DNA of 64,000 nucleotides from Liquidambar formosana (GCA_039720395.1 CM077831.1:34817067-34881066); one strand, 5' to 3'. Shown: positions 1 to 12,435, counted from the stretch's first letter. A program made the numbers and translations. Notes: generated by a model from the sequence alone, not told the origin.

Positions 1-735
1 AGCCCGTGAATTGGATGGTAATCCCATACAGCCAAACAAAGATAAATTCCTGTGGTTCGTTGGAAGGTACTCGTCCTATTGCAGTTCTGTCTACAGGAAG
101 AACAATCAACTCTTTCATCTCCCCCAAGTCCTCTGGCAATTCTACAAGTTCTGAGCAGCCAGAAAGATCGAGAATTTTAAGAGATTTTACTTAGAAATGC
201 TCATTGGGAGATTCCTAAGGTGTTTGCAGTCTCTCATATTCACCAAACAAGTTGGTCACGACATCCTATAGATGGGTGAACCTCCACCAAACTTATACAG
301 TCTTCGAGAAGTTTGGGGTTTTGGTTAGGTAATAGGAATGACTAAGATCAAGAACTTTCAATTTCCCTAGGAACTGTTGAAAATGAGAGAAAATTAGTAC
401 ATGAAATGAATATACATTTTATATAATTTATTATAAAAATGAAGACAATTTTATACCTTTGTTTCGTTCCAAACTTGCTTCAGGTTGCTATACCGCATGT
501 CACTAGCAACAAGGTCCTCTACATGAAATTCTTTTGGTATAAACTTCAAAGGGAATCCATGCCAACAGAACCATCTTAACTCTTTAGAAAGATCACCATA
601 GTCATCTCCTCTTTGGTGTACATAATTGAGTTGGAGCAATCTTAGTTTGTGCATGTTTGCAAATGTTTTTGTACTCAAATGCACCTCCTTTGAGCTAGTC
701 AAATTCAGGATGATTCCTTCAATTTTTTCTGTTTC
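1..735 (-). pseudogene. Truncated TNL copy (LRR exons only, TIR and NBS exons missing)
   Basis: This is a partial duplicate of the intact TNL at 8798-13730. The first LRR exon is at 457-735, the same 279-nt length as in the intact gene, and is still open, with peptides such as STKTFANMHKLRLLQLNYVH. The next LRR exon runs from 373 off the left window edge. That exon carries a 31-nt deletion after position 304, relative to 10370-10400 of the intact copy, plus single-base losses in its runs of a and t, so its frame is broken. Upstream of the first exon, similarity to the TNL intron stops near 850 and continues as sequence resembling the 5' flank of the intact gene (about 13965). TIR and NBS exons are therefore absent. 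No functional receptor can be made from this copy. The rest of its 3' end lies outside the window. Confidence 0.85.
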
Positions 736-839
736 CTGTAACAAATAGCACCATAAAGTAAAGAAGGCATGCACGCATGCGTGTGTGTGTGTGTCCATAA
801 TCAACATTCATATGTATTTTTTCAAAATCATATGCATAA

Positions 840-1166
840 AAATTAATTAATCCCATGTGAACTTGTTGGTATCAATGGTCAAAAGTATGGTTTTTGTTTT
901 TTTTTTTCCCTGAATGTAAGAGAAGAAAAGATTTCTCGACCTAAGTGAGCATACAGATATTATTTTTTTCCTTTTATTAAATTTTTTATATGAACAATGT
1001 GGCCGTCTCCAGGTTGAGTGGTTTTTAGCTCACCTATGTTTAACCAGACCGGACCTGAAACCAACATGGGCTGTAGTCCACCTCCAGTGAGGAGACCGAA
1101 GCAAATGAATGGTGTGATTCACTGATAGTTTTTCGATAATGGTTGCTACATTTAACTGGTATCAAT
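840..1166. other. TNL 5'-flank remnant between the truncated TNL and a hAT-like element
   Basis: The stretch around 848-895 (cccatgtgaact...aaaagtatgg) resembles the sequence just upstream of the intact TNL at about 13963-14005, and also a related block at 14085-14125. No gene is visible in the remainder, which contains poly-T runs. Confidence 0.5.
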
Positions 1167-1605
1167 TAGGGGTGTTAATGGTTCGGTTTGGTTCGGTTTT
1201 AGGGGAGATTTCAAACCAAACCATTATACTTCGGTTTTACTCCTCCCAAACCAAAACCAAACCATACAATAAAAAAACCGAACCAAACCAAACCATTATA
1301 TTTCAGTTTGGTTTCGGTTTTAACCTATCAAGTAACAACAAATAATTGAAAATGACAAAAATGACATGCCAAACTCAAAATAAAAACATTTTTAATAAAA
1401 GCATTACATTAGCAACTAAAAAAAACAAACATTGTATCAAAATAGAAACATATTGATGCACACACAACATTAATACACACAGCATTAATAGCTAGTTTAA
1501 TGCATGTCAGTCTAAAAAAGGGAAAACAATAAGAAACTTAAAATCAACAAAAACAGGCCCATTTCCTATTTTAACCTTATTAGAATTGGGAATTTACAAA
1601 CTTTA

Positions 1606-1643
<38 letters not shown>

Positions 1644-1823
1644 TTTTCGGTTTTTTCGGTTTTTCGATTTGGTTTGGTTTTTTAAAACTGAAAACCAAAA
1701 CCAAACCAATTGAGTTCGGTTTTCTAAAATTAAAACCATAATCAAACCTAATGACACAAAAACCAAACCAAACTGCCCGGTTCGATTTGGTTCTCAGTTT
1801 TAACCAAAACCATTAACACCCTA
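1167..1823. mobile_element. hAT-like non-autonomous element with 8-bp target-site duplication
   Basis: The ends are inverted repeats, TAGGGGTGTTAATGG on the left and its complement, one G shorter, on the right. The flanking 8-mers gtatcaat (1159-1166) and gtaccaat (1824-1831) match at 7 of 8 positions, which is the target-site size of the hAT superfamily. The subterminal regions are dense in a GGTTYGGTTTGGTTY motif in both orientations. The interior is AT-rich with a (TA)n tract at about 1610-1636 and has no transposase frame. A degenerate relative lies at about 37580-38045. Confidence 0.8.
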
Positions 1824-1831
1824 GTACCAAT

Positions 1832-4080
1832 TGATAATGTGATCTGAAAGAATGAAGCATGACCCATTTTTCAAGGTGATCTAAAATTTCCAGCTCTCAT
1901 CTTGAAATCTTACAATAGCAATGAAAGATGGCCCAGAGCCCTTGAATAGACGGACTCTTGAGTTGGTAAGCCAACTGCAGCAACAACAATTATAAATGTG
2001 GCCTGCCAACATAGCTTTGTTCAAAGAGGATATTTCCAAAAGACAAACCAGACCCTGAAAACATATCACTACAAATTCATATGCGAGGGTATTTCCAACG
2101 GTTGTTTATGCTGTATTTGGTCTTTTTTATTTTATTTTTATGCACATCCATTTTTTATCAAACAAAATGACCAAATTGATAGACTGCACATACAGAACTA
2201 CAGATACAATCCTTTCTCACTGCCTTTTATTAACAGAACATTAACTTTGCATGATACACCTCAGTGGAAATTTAACAGCCCCTCCAGATCAATCATATCT
2301 ACAAATCCAAATATATTACTGCGCTTCAATTGGATAGTATCACTTTGAAGTGAATGCATGGTAAAATGATATATGAGAAGATGAGATTCACTTGCACCTG
2401 CAACAGATTTAAGGCATCTCATTAAAACTTTGAAAGTAAAAACATAAAAATAAAAATAAAAAAAATAAAAAATAAAGTTGGGTCAGGGCAGTGGGACTAT
2501 GCAATTAAGGGTTGGTCCAGAAGTAACTTCAAGGAAGAGTCCCTTCCAGCGACACTTAACAAATTTTAATGCATACATATATCCTTTAAACTTTACTATA
2601 TCCCAAACAAATAGTGGTTATTGTGGTAATCCTGTACTGCATGCAATTCAACCATATAGGGCTATATCTTTTGTCTACTCAAGTCATCAGATATTTTCTC
2701 AGTGCTTGAACCAAGTCCTTTTATTATCTTTACCCTGTCCTTACCCAAAAAAAAAAAAAAAAAGAAAAGGGAGAAAAAAATGAAGTGTGATATTGTGCTT
2801 CAGAACGCATTTGAAAGTTTGATCCACTCCTGATCTTTCCAACTCTAAAAGGCCCTATCTACCCTTCCCAAAAACTAGGTAGCACTCAAATTTCACAAAA
2901 TTATTAATCCATAACCTTCTAAATTCCAATAAATATTTACTGTAAAGTTTAACACAAGAGTTTCAATATGAAGTTTGGTCTTCCTTGGAAATTGCTTCTT
3001 ATAATAAGAAATTGCTTATATTCAAGACAACTTAAATTTTCCATGTTAAAAGGGAGAAATGCGAAGACAAGTCTGCTAGATATTCCCACTGCAAGACATT
3101 TGAAAATAAGAAAAGAAAAAAAAAACACTAGGAAATTTACAGGGGCAAAAGTGTAGTATATAGAATAATAACAAAATATCAGAAATGGTAGTGGCTTATT
3201 AAAATTTTTACACTAAAGATGCATAAAGCATAGAAAAAAAGAGAATGAAGTACTGAAAGGATTCACATGGAGTTGGATGGTTTCTATTTTAAGAAAGCTA
3301 AATTTTCTATTCATTTAAATATAATTTGGAGTTGGAAACAACATTTTTACACCTTTTTTTAGCCAGTCACAGGTTAAAGTAGAGGAGTTAAAATGTGATT
3401 CAACTTCTAAATGGGTAAAGTACACTTGTCAAACACTGTCAAAATCCGACACCCCACAAATTCTGGAATAAACCATGTTTTATGTTCATATTAAGATTCA
3501 CAAGAAACTTTAATAATTGACACCCCACATATTCTGGTATAAACCATGTCTATGCCTATATTAAGATTCATAGGTAACTTCAATAAGCTCAGAAAGCCTT
3601 TGATCCACAGATATACAATGCAATTATAAATTTAGTTTTCTCCTATATACTATTTCTATATATCTTCTGTCCAGAGATCTAAATCTTCAATTTCCTGCAT
3701 TTAAGAGGTCCTTGGGTCAGAATCTGACACTCATAATCATTCCAAGAAATTGCAAAGTTACTAGAGGTCGTTTCATCGTTTGGGAAACCTAAGAAGTGGA
3801 CTGCTAGGCTCATCAAATTCCAACTGGCTAGTAAAAGATTAAACCGACACAAATTAGAATTTATAATTCGGATATTAAGATAACATTTTCCAAATATTTC
3901 TGAATTCTGCACCCACAGCAGGAGTCCAAAGAACAAAATACTACAGGAAATGAATCAGTTTCATTCTCAAGTAGCATAGCTTCTGGACTCCCCCAAACAG
4001 CCCCCTATTCTTTCTCATCCATCCATTGCAACATCCTCATCTTTCTTCCACACACGCCCCCTCTTTCTGTTTTTCCTTCC
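1832..4080. other. Intergenic, no gene recognised
   Basis: The stretch is AT-rich with poly-A runs (2741-2762, 3109-3125) and no reading frame longer than about 116 codons. None of the frames shows a recognisable domain, and I saw no splice-linked exons or terminal repeats. Confidence 0.5.
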
Positions 4081-5090
4081 CAATTGATGTAGCAGAAAAT
4101 TGCGAGATGATAAATCATCGAGAATCAACAAGCTCCTATTCACCTGTTGATTATTACCACAATAATGCCAAGAGAATAGGCTTCTATAATTTGTTGATTC
4201 AAAAAGAATACCAAATAATAGGAAAAGAGGCAACTCTAAAAAATATAACATTATTAATCAAAAACTCTCAACTACCTTGTGGCTATAGTCCTATATTAAT
4301 AAAAACCCTAAATCTTGTAGAACAAGGAAAATAAAAAATAAGGAATTACTATGAAATAGCACGACTTGCCAAATTACCAAAATCCTGCTTTACAGGAAAT
4401 TGACTTTCCTAAACATAAATTACCTAAAATGAAACCTTATAAAATAGCAAAATAAAGCCTAAACTACTAAAAACGAGATATGAAAATAACAATAAAACAA
4501 TAAAAAAAGAAGCCTCTGACTACTATAATTCGTTGTTGTGCCTTTTGCATCATTCTCCCTGAGTTGAAGACCACTTTGAATTCGAAGGCAAATTCTCTCC
4601 AACTTGAGGAGAATGATGCAGCATGCATAGCGAAGAATTATGGCAGTCAAATTTTTTTTTAATATTAATTAATTTATTGTTTTTAGTAGTTTAGGCTTTA
4701 TTTTATTATTCTAGAAGGTTTGCTTTAAGATAATTTATGTTTCGGAAAGTCAATTTATTGTAAAGTGGGATTGTGCCATTTTGGTAATTTTGCTATTCCT
4801 ACTATTTCATAGTTGTTTCCTTATTATTATTATTTTTTTACTTATTCTACGAGGTTTAGGGTTTACTCATTATTTATAGGGCTATGAATGCAAGGCAGAT
4901 AAGAGTTTATAACTAATAATATTATAGTTTGAAAGTTTTTTTTCTCCCATTATTCAATATTATTTATGAATCAACGAATTACATAATCCTATTTTGCTAG
5001 CATTCTCACAGAGATAATCAAGAGGTGAATAATAGGTTGTTCATTCTTGGTGAAGCTTACTATCTCATGATTTTCCACTGCATCACCAAC
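4080..5090. mobile_element. Head-to-head pair of LTR-like repeats forming a large palindrome
   Basis: Two roughly 470-bp arms are inverted repeats of each other. Arm 1, read on the minus strand, starts at 4552 and runs down to about 4080. Arm 2 starts at 4614 and runs up to about 5090. Both start TGATGCA just after a purine-rich gaggagaa or gggagaa, as expected for a polypurine tract followed by the TG of an LTR. Shared inner landmarks include tagtttaggctttatttt, aaagtcaattt and a ggtttagggtttactc-like block, and the arms remain alignable to an ATTTT...CATCA end. The roughly 60 bases between the arms (tgaattcgaaggcaaattc) look like the extreme 3' end of a retroelement interior. No polymerase or integrase frame is present. 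Arm identity is moderate, so the structure is old. Confidence 0.6.
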
Positions 5091-5706
5091 ATTATTAACT
5101 CAGTAAGACTTGAACATTTCATGGTCAGCCAATATTCTATATAGCATGGTTGGCCTTACTGATGTCTTATATATGTTCCATTGGTTTGATTAAAGGGAAG
5201 ATTTTGATAGAAGCACACATTCACACTAACCATTTAGCTCGCATTCCATGGGTAACAATCTACCATCCTTGCTAAACCACCCAAGACAAAGAAAAATGAA
5301 ATTAATGCTGGCCTATCTATTAGCAATAAATAAAATTAATATGGAAAAAAGGGGCAGAACACCATAATCTCTTCTACACAACTTCTATTTCCATGTTACC
5401 CGGAAAACATAACATCTATACCCAAACAGAGACAAATATCAGAAAACCCCACAAATTCCTCCCATGCAGCACACAGAGATACAATCAAGCAAGCATAGAA
5501 CTGAATACATACATACACACACACACACAGAGACTGAAAATTTAGACACTTATACCCAAACAGAGATAAAAACCAGGAAACCCCATAAATTCCTCTCATC
5601 CCATTAAGCCATTATACTGAAGCACACACTGATTCAATCAAAACAGGCATAGAATTGAATATACAGACATACATAAATTCATATAAACATACATACAATA
5701 TGTATC
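5090..5706. repeat. Duplicated 3'-flank module, copy 1
   Basis: This block downstream of the single-exon DUF538 gene is homologous to 8160-8737, downstream of the TNL, and to 18770-19380. The shared order is ggtcagccaa..., ttccattgg or ttccattag, acaccataatct, aacatctataccca, then runs of catacatacaca. A shorter version follows the DUF538 duplicate at about 17513-17885. No gene is present in it. Confidence 0.7.
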
Positions 5707-6231
5707 TCAGAATGATTGTGGGTTGGTCTCTTGGCACGCCTTGTTCTTACAACTGGGAACAGTCTCAAATTGCTTAGCAGGCAACTTCTCTGACAAAGCC
5801 CCAACATGAAACTCGATCATACCCGCGTCAAAATCAGCATCCATGCCAGTCACAGCCACCCACAAGAAGAGCTTCTTGGCTTGAATCCCATTCACATCGG
5901 AAACAGACCCATACTTCAACTTCCCCTTAATCACCTTGTCGTAGTACACCAACTCGTCGAACTGTACGTAACACGAACGTTCGAGAACGATCTGGAAGGC
6001 TCCGTCGTCGGAGAGGGTGTAGGATTTGACGTTGTTCGGGAGGAGACCCTTTGGGAGGCCGTACTGGGCAAGGAGGTCGTGGATGTCCGCGATTGATTGG
6101 ATTGGATGTGATGGAAGGTCGAGATTGAGTATGGGAATTCTGGCGGAGAAAGAGAAATGGGTATTGAAGGAAAGGGTGAGGAAGATGAGATATAGAGAGA
6201 TTGAAGAGATGAGCGTTTGAGGGAACGCCAT
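5707..6231 (-). CDS. DUF538 family secreted protein, single exon (intact copy)
   Basis: The gene encodes a 174-aa protein of the plant DUF538 family. Its biochemical role is not established. The first ~30 residues form a hydrophobic signal peptide (MAFPQTLISSISLYLIFLTL), so entry into the secretory pathway is expected. The DUF538 core follows, with landmarks YGLPKGLLPNNVKSY, CYVQFDELVYYDKVIKGKL, YGSVSDVNGIQAKKLFLW and a C-terminal CKNKACQ. I chose the ATG at 6231 over the in-frame ATG at 6369 because it begins directly with the signal peptide and is conserved in the duplicate at 18417, whose upstream region is not alignable as protein. A (CT)n leader (plus-strand GA run, 6258-6282) precedes it. 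The gene is intronless and lies downstream of the TNL on the same strand. Confidence 0.9.
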   Translation of the reverse strand: MAFPQTLISSISLYLIFLTLSFNTHFSFSARIPILNLDLPSHPIQSIADIHDLLAQYGLPKGLLPNNVKSYTLSDDGAFQIVLERSCYVQFDELVYYDKVIKGKLKYGSVSDVNGIQAKKLFLWVAVTGMDADFDAGMIEFHVGALSEKLPAKQFETVPSCKNKACQETNPQSF

Positions 6232-6395
6232 CGATGGTGAGAACCAGAGGTCTCTGGTAGAGAGAGAGAGAGAGAGAGAGAGAAAGAGGTTGACTCTTAG
6301 CTGGTGAGAGATTGGGTAATTTGAAGGAGTGGCGGAAGGTAGAAAGGAAGGAGAATTCAGTTCAACCATAAAAATGGGGAAAGATTATTTTTCTC

Positions 6396-7930
6396 TTGAG
6401 AATATACCGAAACATCTCATTAAATATTTTTCATATCCATCTAATCTAAATAAAAAACAATTATATCCATTAGGTCAAGTTATTGCCACCACTTAAAATA
6501 CTCTAAGTTCTCAAATATTTAAATAATTTATGAAATTCTTTAAATCTAAATATAAATTTACTAATAAGGACATGTCTACTTAAAGACGTTAAAAATTTCC
6601 TATCCCTACCCCACTCCACCCCCAACTCCAAAAATATTCCACCGTCTATAGATTTTATGCTCTCACAAACCCAAACAACCTTGATACCAAATCCATATTT
6701 ACATGAAAAATTAGTGTTTCTAATGTTATATTGAATAATGGATAAGAAAAGCATTGATAGAGATAATATTAGCAATCAGAAGGTAAGTATTTATACACTT
6801 TTTATCGAGTTTAATTTCAGTTTTTCATATGTTGAATTTTGTCTTGTTCGGTTTTTCGACTCCGAACATGTTTACAATGTTCATTTCTGTAATACCGAAC
6901 TCTTTTAACGCGTTCTGACTTCTAAGTCTGAACAAAGTTATTTTGTTCCGTTTTCCAACTCCAAATAAATGGATATTGTTCGGTTACGCAACTTCGAACA
7001 AATGGATATTGTTCACCTGCAAAAGTCCAAACAAACTTGTGTTGTTCCGTTTTAAAACACCAAACAATTTAACTATACAACAATTGAGAATTGTTTGTAT
7101 ATGTAATTGTGAATGGATTTTAAGTGTTCATGTTTATAAGTTGAAACAAATAATAAAGGTTTGGTTTTAAAGGTCCGAACATTTTTATATTATTCTTTTC
7201 TATAAAGCCGAACATATATACTTTGTTCTTACTAATAAGTCCGAACATATATAATATGTTTTTATTAATAAGTCCGAACATATATACTTTGTTCTTACTA
7301 ATAGGTCCAAATAGGTTGGGGGTGGGTTGGAAAAATGTTAGGGAATTTTTTCTTAAGGGTATATTAGGAAGATAAGGGAGTGCTTTCAGTAAAATATGAG
7401 GGAATTTAATTAGTGGGGTACTTAGAGTATTTTAGGTGATGGCAATAATCTGGCCTATTCATTAACTTTAATTAGTTGACTTTTTGTTTACTGATATTAA
7501 AAAAAGAAGGATGATATGAGTAAAATACCATTATTTCACATTAACATGCATATTTAACAAAATTTTTCCTTTCACCTCCTCTTTTCCCAAATCTCTCATT
7601 CTCTATCTTTCTTCCCCCCTCCCACCACATGTCCATTGGAAAAGAATTAATTAATGCTAGTTAATTTTATTCTAATTACACTAAATAAATAAAAGTAGAA
7701 ATTTAGTTAAATAGCCATTTTTTTTCATTAAAAATTTTAATGTCAAATAAGGGTACTTTAGTCAAATCATCTTCTTTTTTTTAACATCAATAAACAAAAA
7801 ATTAATTGGTTGGAGTTAATGAATATATATATATATTTTATTTATTTTTTATCAAATGGATAGGAAAAATATTTAGTGGGATTTTTAAATATGATTTTAT
7901 TTTAAGGGAGGTTTTAGACATTTTCCCCTT
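6396..7930. mobile_element. Terminal-inverted-repeat element interrupted by a second element
   Basis: Left-arm pieces 6418-6472 and 7456-7560 together are an inverted copy of about 7740-7910. Paired landmarks are taaatatttttcatatccat with atggataggaaaaatattta, and attcattaactttaattag with ggttggagttaatgaat. The left arm is split by the Mutator-like element at 6473-7455. The duplicate locus at about 18525-18600 lacks the whole block and reads straight across (gaaggataatttttttt...), so it serves as an empty site. I saw no coding region. Confidence 0.65.
6473..7455. mobile_element. Mutator-like non-autonomous element with 9-bp target-site duplication
   Basis: The ends are GGTCAAGTTATTGCCACCAC on the left and the inverted GGCCAGATTATTGCCATCAC on the right. 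The flanking 9-mers tatccatta (6464-6472) and tattcatta (7456-7464) match at 8 of 9 positions, typical of Mutator-like insertion. The interior carries several loose repeats of a phrase like tccgaacatatatactttgttc and no transposase. Ends of the same type bound the element at 25089-25497. Confidence 0.75.
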
Positions 7931-8159
7931 TTCTTTCCTTCCTTCCTTACGTTTTTTTTTTTTTTTTTTTTAACAAGAAAACGTAGGGAAACAAAGTGAA
8001 AGACCTAAAATAACCCTGGCAGAACAAAGGAAGCCTGGATGAAGCAGCAGCAGCAGCAGCAGCAGCATTTCCTCTCCCTACCCATCTTTTATCCCCCCAT
8101 CTTTTCTTAACCTGACCAACATTGTCATTTGTCAACGAAGTTGACTTCACATTCTTTTA
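7931..8159. other. Duplicated intergenic segment with (CAG)n
   Basis: The sequence from about 7985 matches 18590-18730, including accctggcagaacaaagga and a CAG run (8043-8066). The run is about eight units here and four units in the duplicate. It lies between transposon debris and the flank module and shows no gene. Confidence 0.55.
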
Positions 8160-8737
8160 TTGGTCAGCCAACACTCCAGACATATACCATACTTGGTCTT
8201 ACTGCTGTCGTGTATCTGTTCCATTAGTATGATCAAAGGCAAATCTGGATAAAAGCACTCGTCCACATTAATCATTTAGCACTATTTCCATTGGTAACAT
8301 TCTTACTACCCCCCCAACAAAGACTAAAGCTCATGAAATTAGCACAAGCAAGTAGCAAGAAATTGAATTACAATGAAAAAGGAGGGACAAAACACCATAA
8401 TCTTTTCCATATAACTTTAATTCTACTTCCAAGTTTCCAGGAAAACAGTAACATCTGTACCCAAAAACAGATATCAAAGCAGAATACTCCACAATATCCT
8501 CCCATGCCATCAACCAATTAAACCCAAGCACACACAGATGCAATCATATAAGCATAGAACAGAATACACACATACACATTGAAATTTAAATGCTCACTGC
8601 TTACATCAGGACACTCGAATAGAGATAAAAAGCTGGAAAACCCACAAATTCTTCTCATCCCATTAGGCAATTACACTGAAGCACACGCTGCTACAATCAA
8701 AACGTAGAATACACATGTACATACATACATTTTTAAG
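8160..8737. repeat. Duplicated 3'-flank module, copy 2 (downstream of TNL)
   Basis: This is homologous to 5090-5706 and, more closely, to 18770-19380. Here it directly abuts the 3' end of the intact TNL, whereas copy 1 abuts a DUF538 gene. Two unrelated genes therefore share a common downstream sequence. No coding content was recognised. Confidence 0.7.
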
Positions 8738-8797
8738 GTGATGTGTTGTATGGAAAAGATGAAGTTGAGAAATCCGGTGGGAAGAAAAGCATTTTCC

Positions 8798-11700
8798 TCA
8801 AAGAAATACAACACGTCCAGAATCGTGGACATCACAAGGGCTCAAAGTAACACCAGCGTCGGGAAATTTGGACATTTGAGGCACCATGAATGGTGGTGTT
8901 GGCAATCTCACCTCTACTTGTGAGTCCCCCTCCTCAAGTGAGCCGGATGAACGTTTGAAAACATTACTCCCTCGCACATGTAAAAAATCATGGCCTATAA
9001 AAATAGTCTCATACCTCCAACTTTTAGGGCTCTTGTGATCATTGCCAACATCTGAACATGTAATCTCTCCTTCAGCAGCACCTACACATTGGCTACTCTG
9101 AGCTTGCTCGACATGCATAAGGTTGAGCCCACACTTCTTCACATATAATCCATCAGCTAGAGGTACCGAAACCTCTACTTCATCCCCACCTTCCCACATA
9201 TCAGCGCAAGACATAGAGCATGCCAACAAGTGATCTTGAGGGGAGACCACAAAGTCGGCCATCCAAAGGGAGTAATCACGACAAATTTTCTTGGTTTTAT
9301 TAGTCACAGTGACATTGAAATTTGACTTAATGTCATTATAATCAGTTGCATAAACAATGCAAAAATTCATCCCCTTCACCTCCCAAGTGCGAGGTGTTTG
9401 GACTGATAACGAAGGACTGGTGCTCTGAAATGTAAACCAGTGAGGAATCTCGTTTCCAGGGAGAACAATTGTACCACGCCCAGGCTAGCCAAAAAAAAAA
9501 AAAAGGTTTAACATCTCCAGGCCAACATTACATGGGAAGGATAATTCTAATATGTGTGTGTCAGAGAGAGAGAGAGAGAGAGAGCACCTGACAGAACTGT
9601 AAGAGACTCTCCTTGAAAGTGCTTGTGAGATTGTTGCACCCTTCCAAGCGTATATTTCTAAAAAATTGTGACTTCTCCAAGCCAGGAATCTCAATTAACT
9701 TGTCGCAATCAGCAAGGAACAACCACGGTATATTTTTAAATCTAGACAGATTTGGTAAACTGTCCAAGGATGTACAGCCTTGTGCATACAAGATCTTCAA
9801 ACTTGTGGGTAGCTCTGGAAGTGATTGAAGACTTTTACAATGATCCAACTCTAGGCGGATAAGTCTAGGAAGGTCAGCAATGCTAGCTGGAAGGTTGCAA
9901 AAACCATTGTTTCGTAGATCCAAATACTTTAAGGAGGATAGGTGGTCAAGATCTCTTGGAAGAGCTTCATCCGCTAGGTTGCGATCATCGAGGCTTAGTT
10001 CTGTTAGGAAGCTAAAAATTGAAGTTGGTGGTAGAGTCTCTACCCAGGACCATAAGAATGAAGCCCATGAATTGGATGGTAATCCCATACAGCCAAACAA
10101 AGATAAATTCCTGCGGTTCGTTGAAGGTACTCGTCGTCCTATTGCAGTTCCATCTACATGAAGCACAATCAACTCTTTCATCTCCCCCAAGTCCTCTGGC
10201 AATTCTACAAGTTCTGAGCAGCCAGAAAGATCAAGAATTTTAAGAGATTTTAACTTAGAAATGCTCATTGGGAGATTCCTAAGGTGTTTGCAGTCTCTTA
10301 GATTCACCAAAACAAGTTGGTCAAGACATCCAATAGACGGGTGAACCTCCACCAACCTTATACAGTCTTGAAGAATTAACTTCTCGAGATTAGGGAGTTG
10401 CGAGAAGTTTGGCGTTTTGGTTAGGCAATAGGAATGACTAAGATCAAGAACTTTCAATTTCCCTAGGAACTGTTGAAAATGAAAGAAAATTAGTGCATGA
10501 AATGGATATACAATTTATATAATTTATTAGAAAAATGAAGACAATTTAATACCTTTGTTTCGTTCCAAACTTGCTTCAGGTTGCTATACCGCATGTCAAT
10601 AGCAACAAGGTCCTCTACATACAAACTTTTTGGTATAAACTTCAAAGGGAATCCATGCCAACAGAGCCATCTTAACTCTTTAGAAAGATCACCATAGTCA
10701 TCTCCTCTGAGGTGTACATAATTGAGTTGGAGCAATCTTAGTTTGTGCATGTTTGCAAATGCTTTTGTACTCAAATGCACCTCATTTGAGCTAGGCAAAT
10801 TCAGGATCATTCCTTCAATTTTTTCTGTTCCCTGTAACAAATAGCACCAAAAAGTAAAGAAGGCATGCACGCATGCGTGCGTGTGTGTGTCAAAAATCAA
10901 CATACATATGTATTTTTTAAAAATCATGTGCATAAAAATTAATTAACTCATTCATTCGTTTGGATCTTACCCTATTTTTATTCAGTACATCAATGACATC
11001 TTCATTAATCCACAATCTACTCCACTTTCCAGGTTCCTTAGGGTACTTTTCACGAACAAATTCCCTTCCCATATCTCGAAGCAAGTCGTGTATCATCAGC
11101 TTGTTATCCTCCATGATTTTTAGAAGGCACCTCTCAACCAGGACACTAATTCCTATTTCTGCAAAGAAATCACAACCATCTAGTATTTTAGCCACATAGT
11201 CTCTGTCCACTGCAATGAAGAAACAAGCAATGTCAAGGAATATATTTTTCTCATCTTCATCCAGTGCATCAAAACTTACTCTAAGCTTTTCCTGAATTTG
11301 ATCGTGAGGAATTTTTTTCAATTTTGCCAATGCACTTTTCCATTCACGTATGCTTCTTCCAAACAAAAAAGAACCCAAAACTTCAAGAGCTAAAGGCAGT
11401 CCTTTACAGTAACCTATCACATCTTGTGATAACTCAGCATAATCCTGTTTAGGATGACTTTTCCTGAAAGCATGCCAACTAAAAAGCTCCAGAGATTCAT
11501 CATCTTGCATTTCCTCAAGCATATATGTTTCATCGACTTCAATTTCCTTTAGCAAATGCTCGTCTCTTGTTGTTATGATGATTCTACTTCCCAAACCAAA
11601 CCAATCACGCTTTCTAGCTATTGCATTTAGTTGCTCTAATTGATCTATATCATCAAGAACAACAAGCACCCTTTTGTTGCATAATCTTTTTTTTATCAGA

Positions 11701-12435
11701 TTGATTCCCCTATCAATACTGCTGACCTTTATCCTTTTATTCTTAAGGATATCAAAAAGAAGTTGCTCTTGTAGATGAACTAGACCATTTGGATCCTTTG
11801 CAATTTCTCTCACATTTGAAAGGAAACTTTTACTTTCAAATGTAAGAAAGAATTGGTTATAAACGGCTTTGGCAATTGTTGTCTTTCCCATTCCGCCCAT
11901 TGCACATATTCCTATTATGCGAACATCATCTAATCCGACACTTAATAAAGAATTCATGCGTCCCACACGAGAATCTATTCCAACGGGGTAGAGGGCCACA
12001 TTTAGGTATGTATCATTTACGTGTTTTAGAATCTCCTCAACAATTCTCTTGATAGTCTTTGCCTCATACCTGCTCATTGTGTTAAAAAGTGAAATAAAAG
12101 CTCATTAAACAAGTAAGCAATTGAAATCATGCAATGACATTTGGCGAAAACAAGAAACACAATATATATGCATATACACACAAAACATACTTATACCACA
12201 TATCAGAGTTTATTTAGGCCACTGCGACAATTGTGATTGGAGTTCAGAAAATTATGAAGTGAAGATAATTCCTTATAAATGGAAAGACAGGCATGTCTTA
12301 CGTGCGGTGTAGAAAAGAGTTTAAGTGTAGTGGTTGTAAAGATTGGTTTGAGGAATTTGATTGGGTTGGATAGATATGCAACATAATTTTGCAAACCATG
12401 TGGGTGAAGATTTCAACACGATATAACCACACACA

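Noticed and set aside
12060..12077. Apparent start codon for a separate NBS-LRR gene at 12077
   Set aside because: The ATG is in intron 1 just before the acceptor. The TIR exon joins in phase at 12069, and the duplicates support a single TNL.
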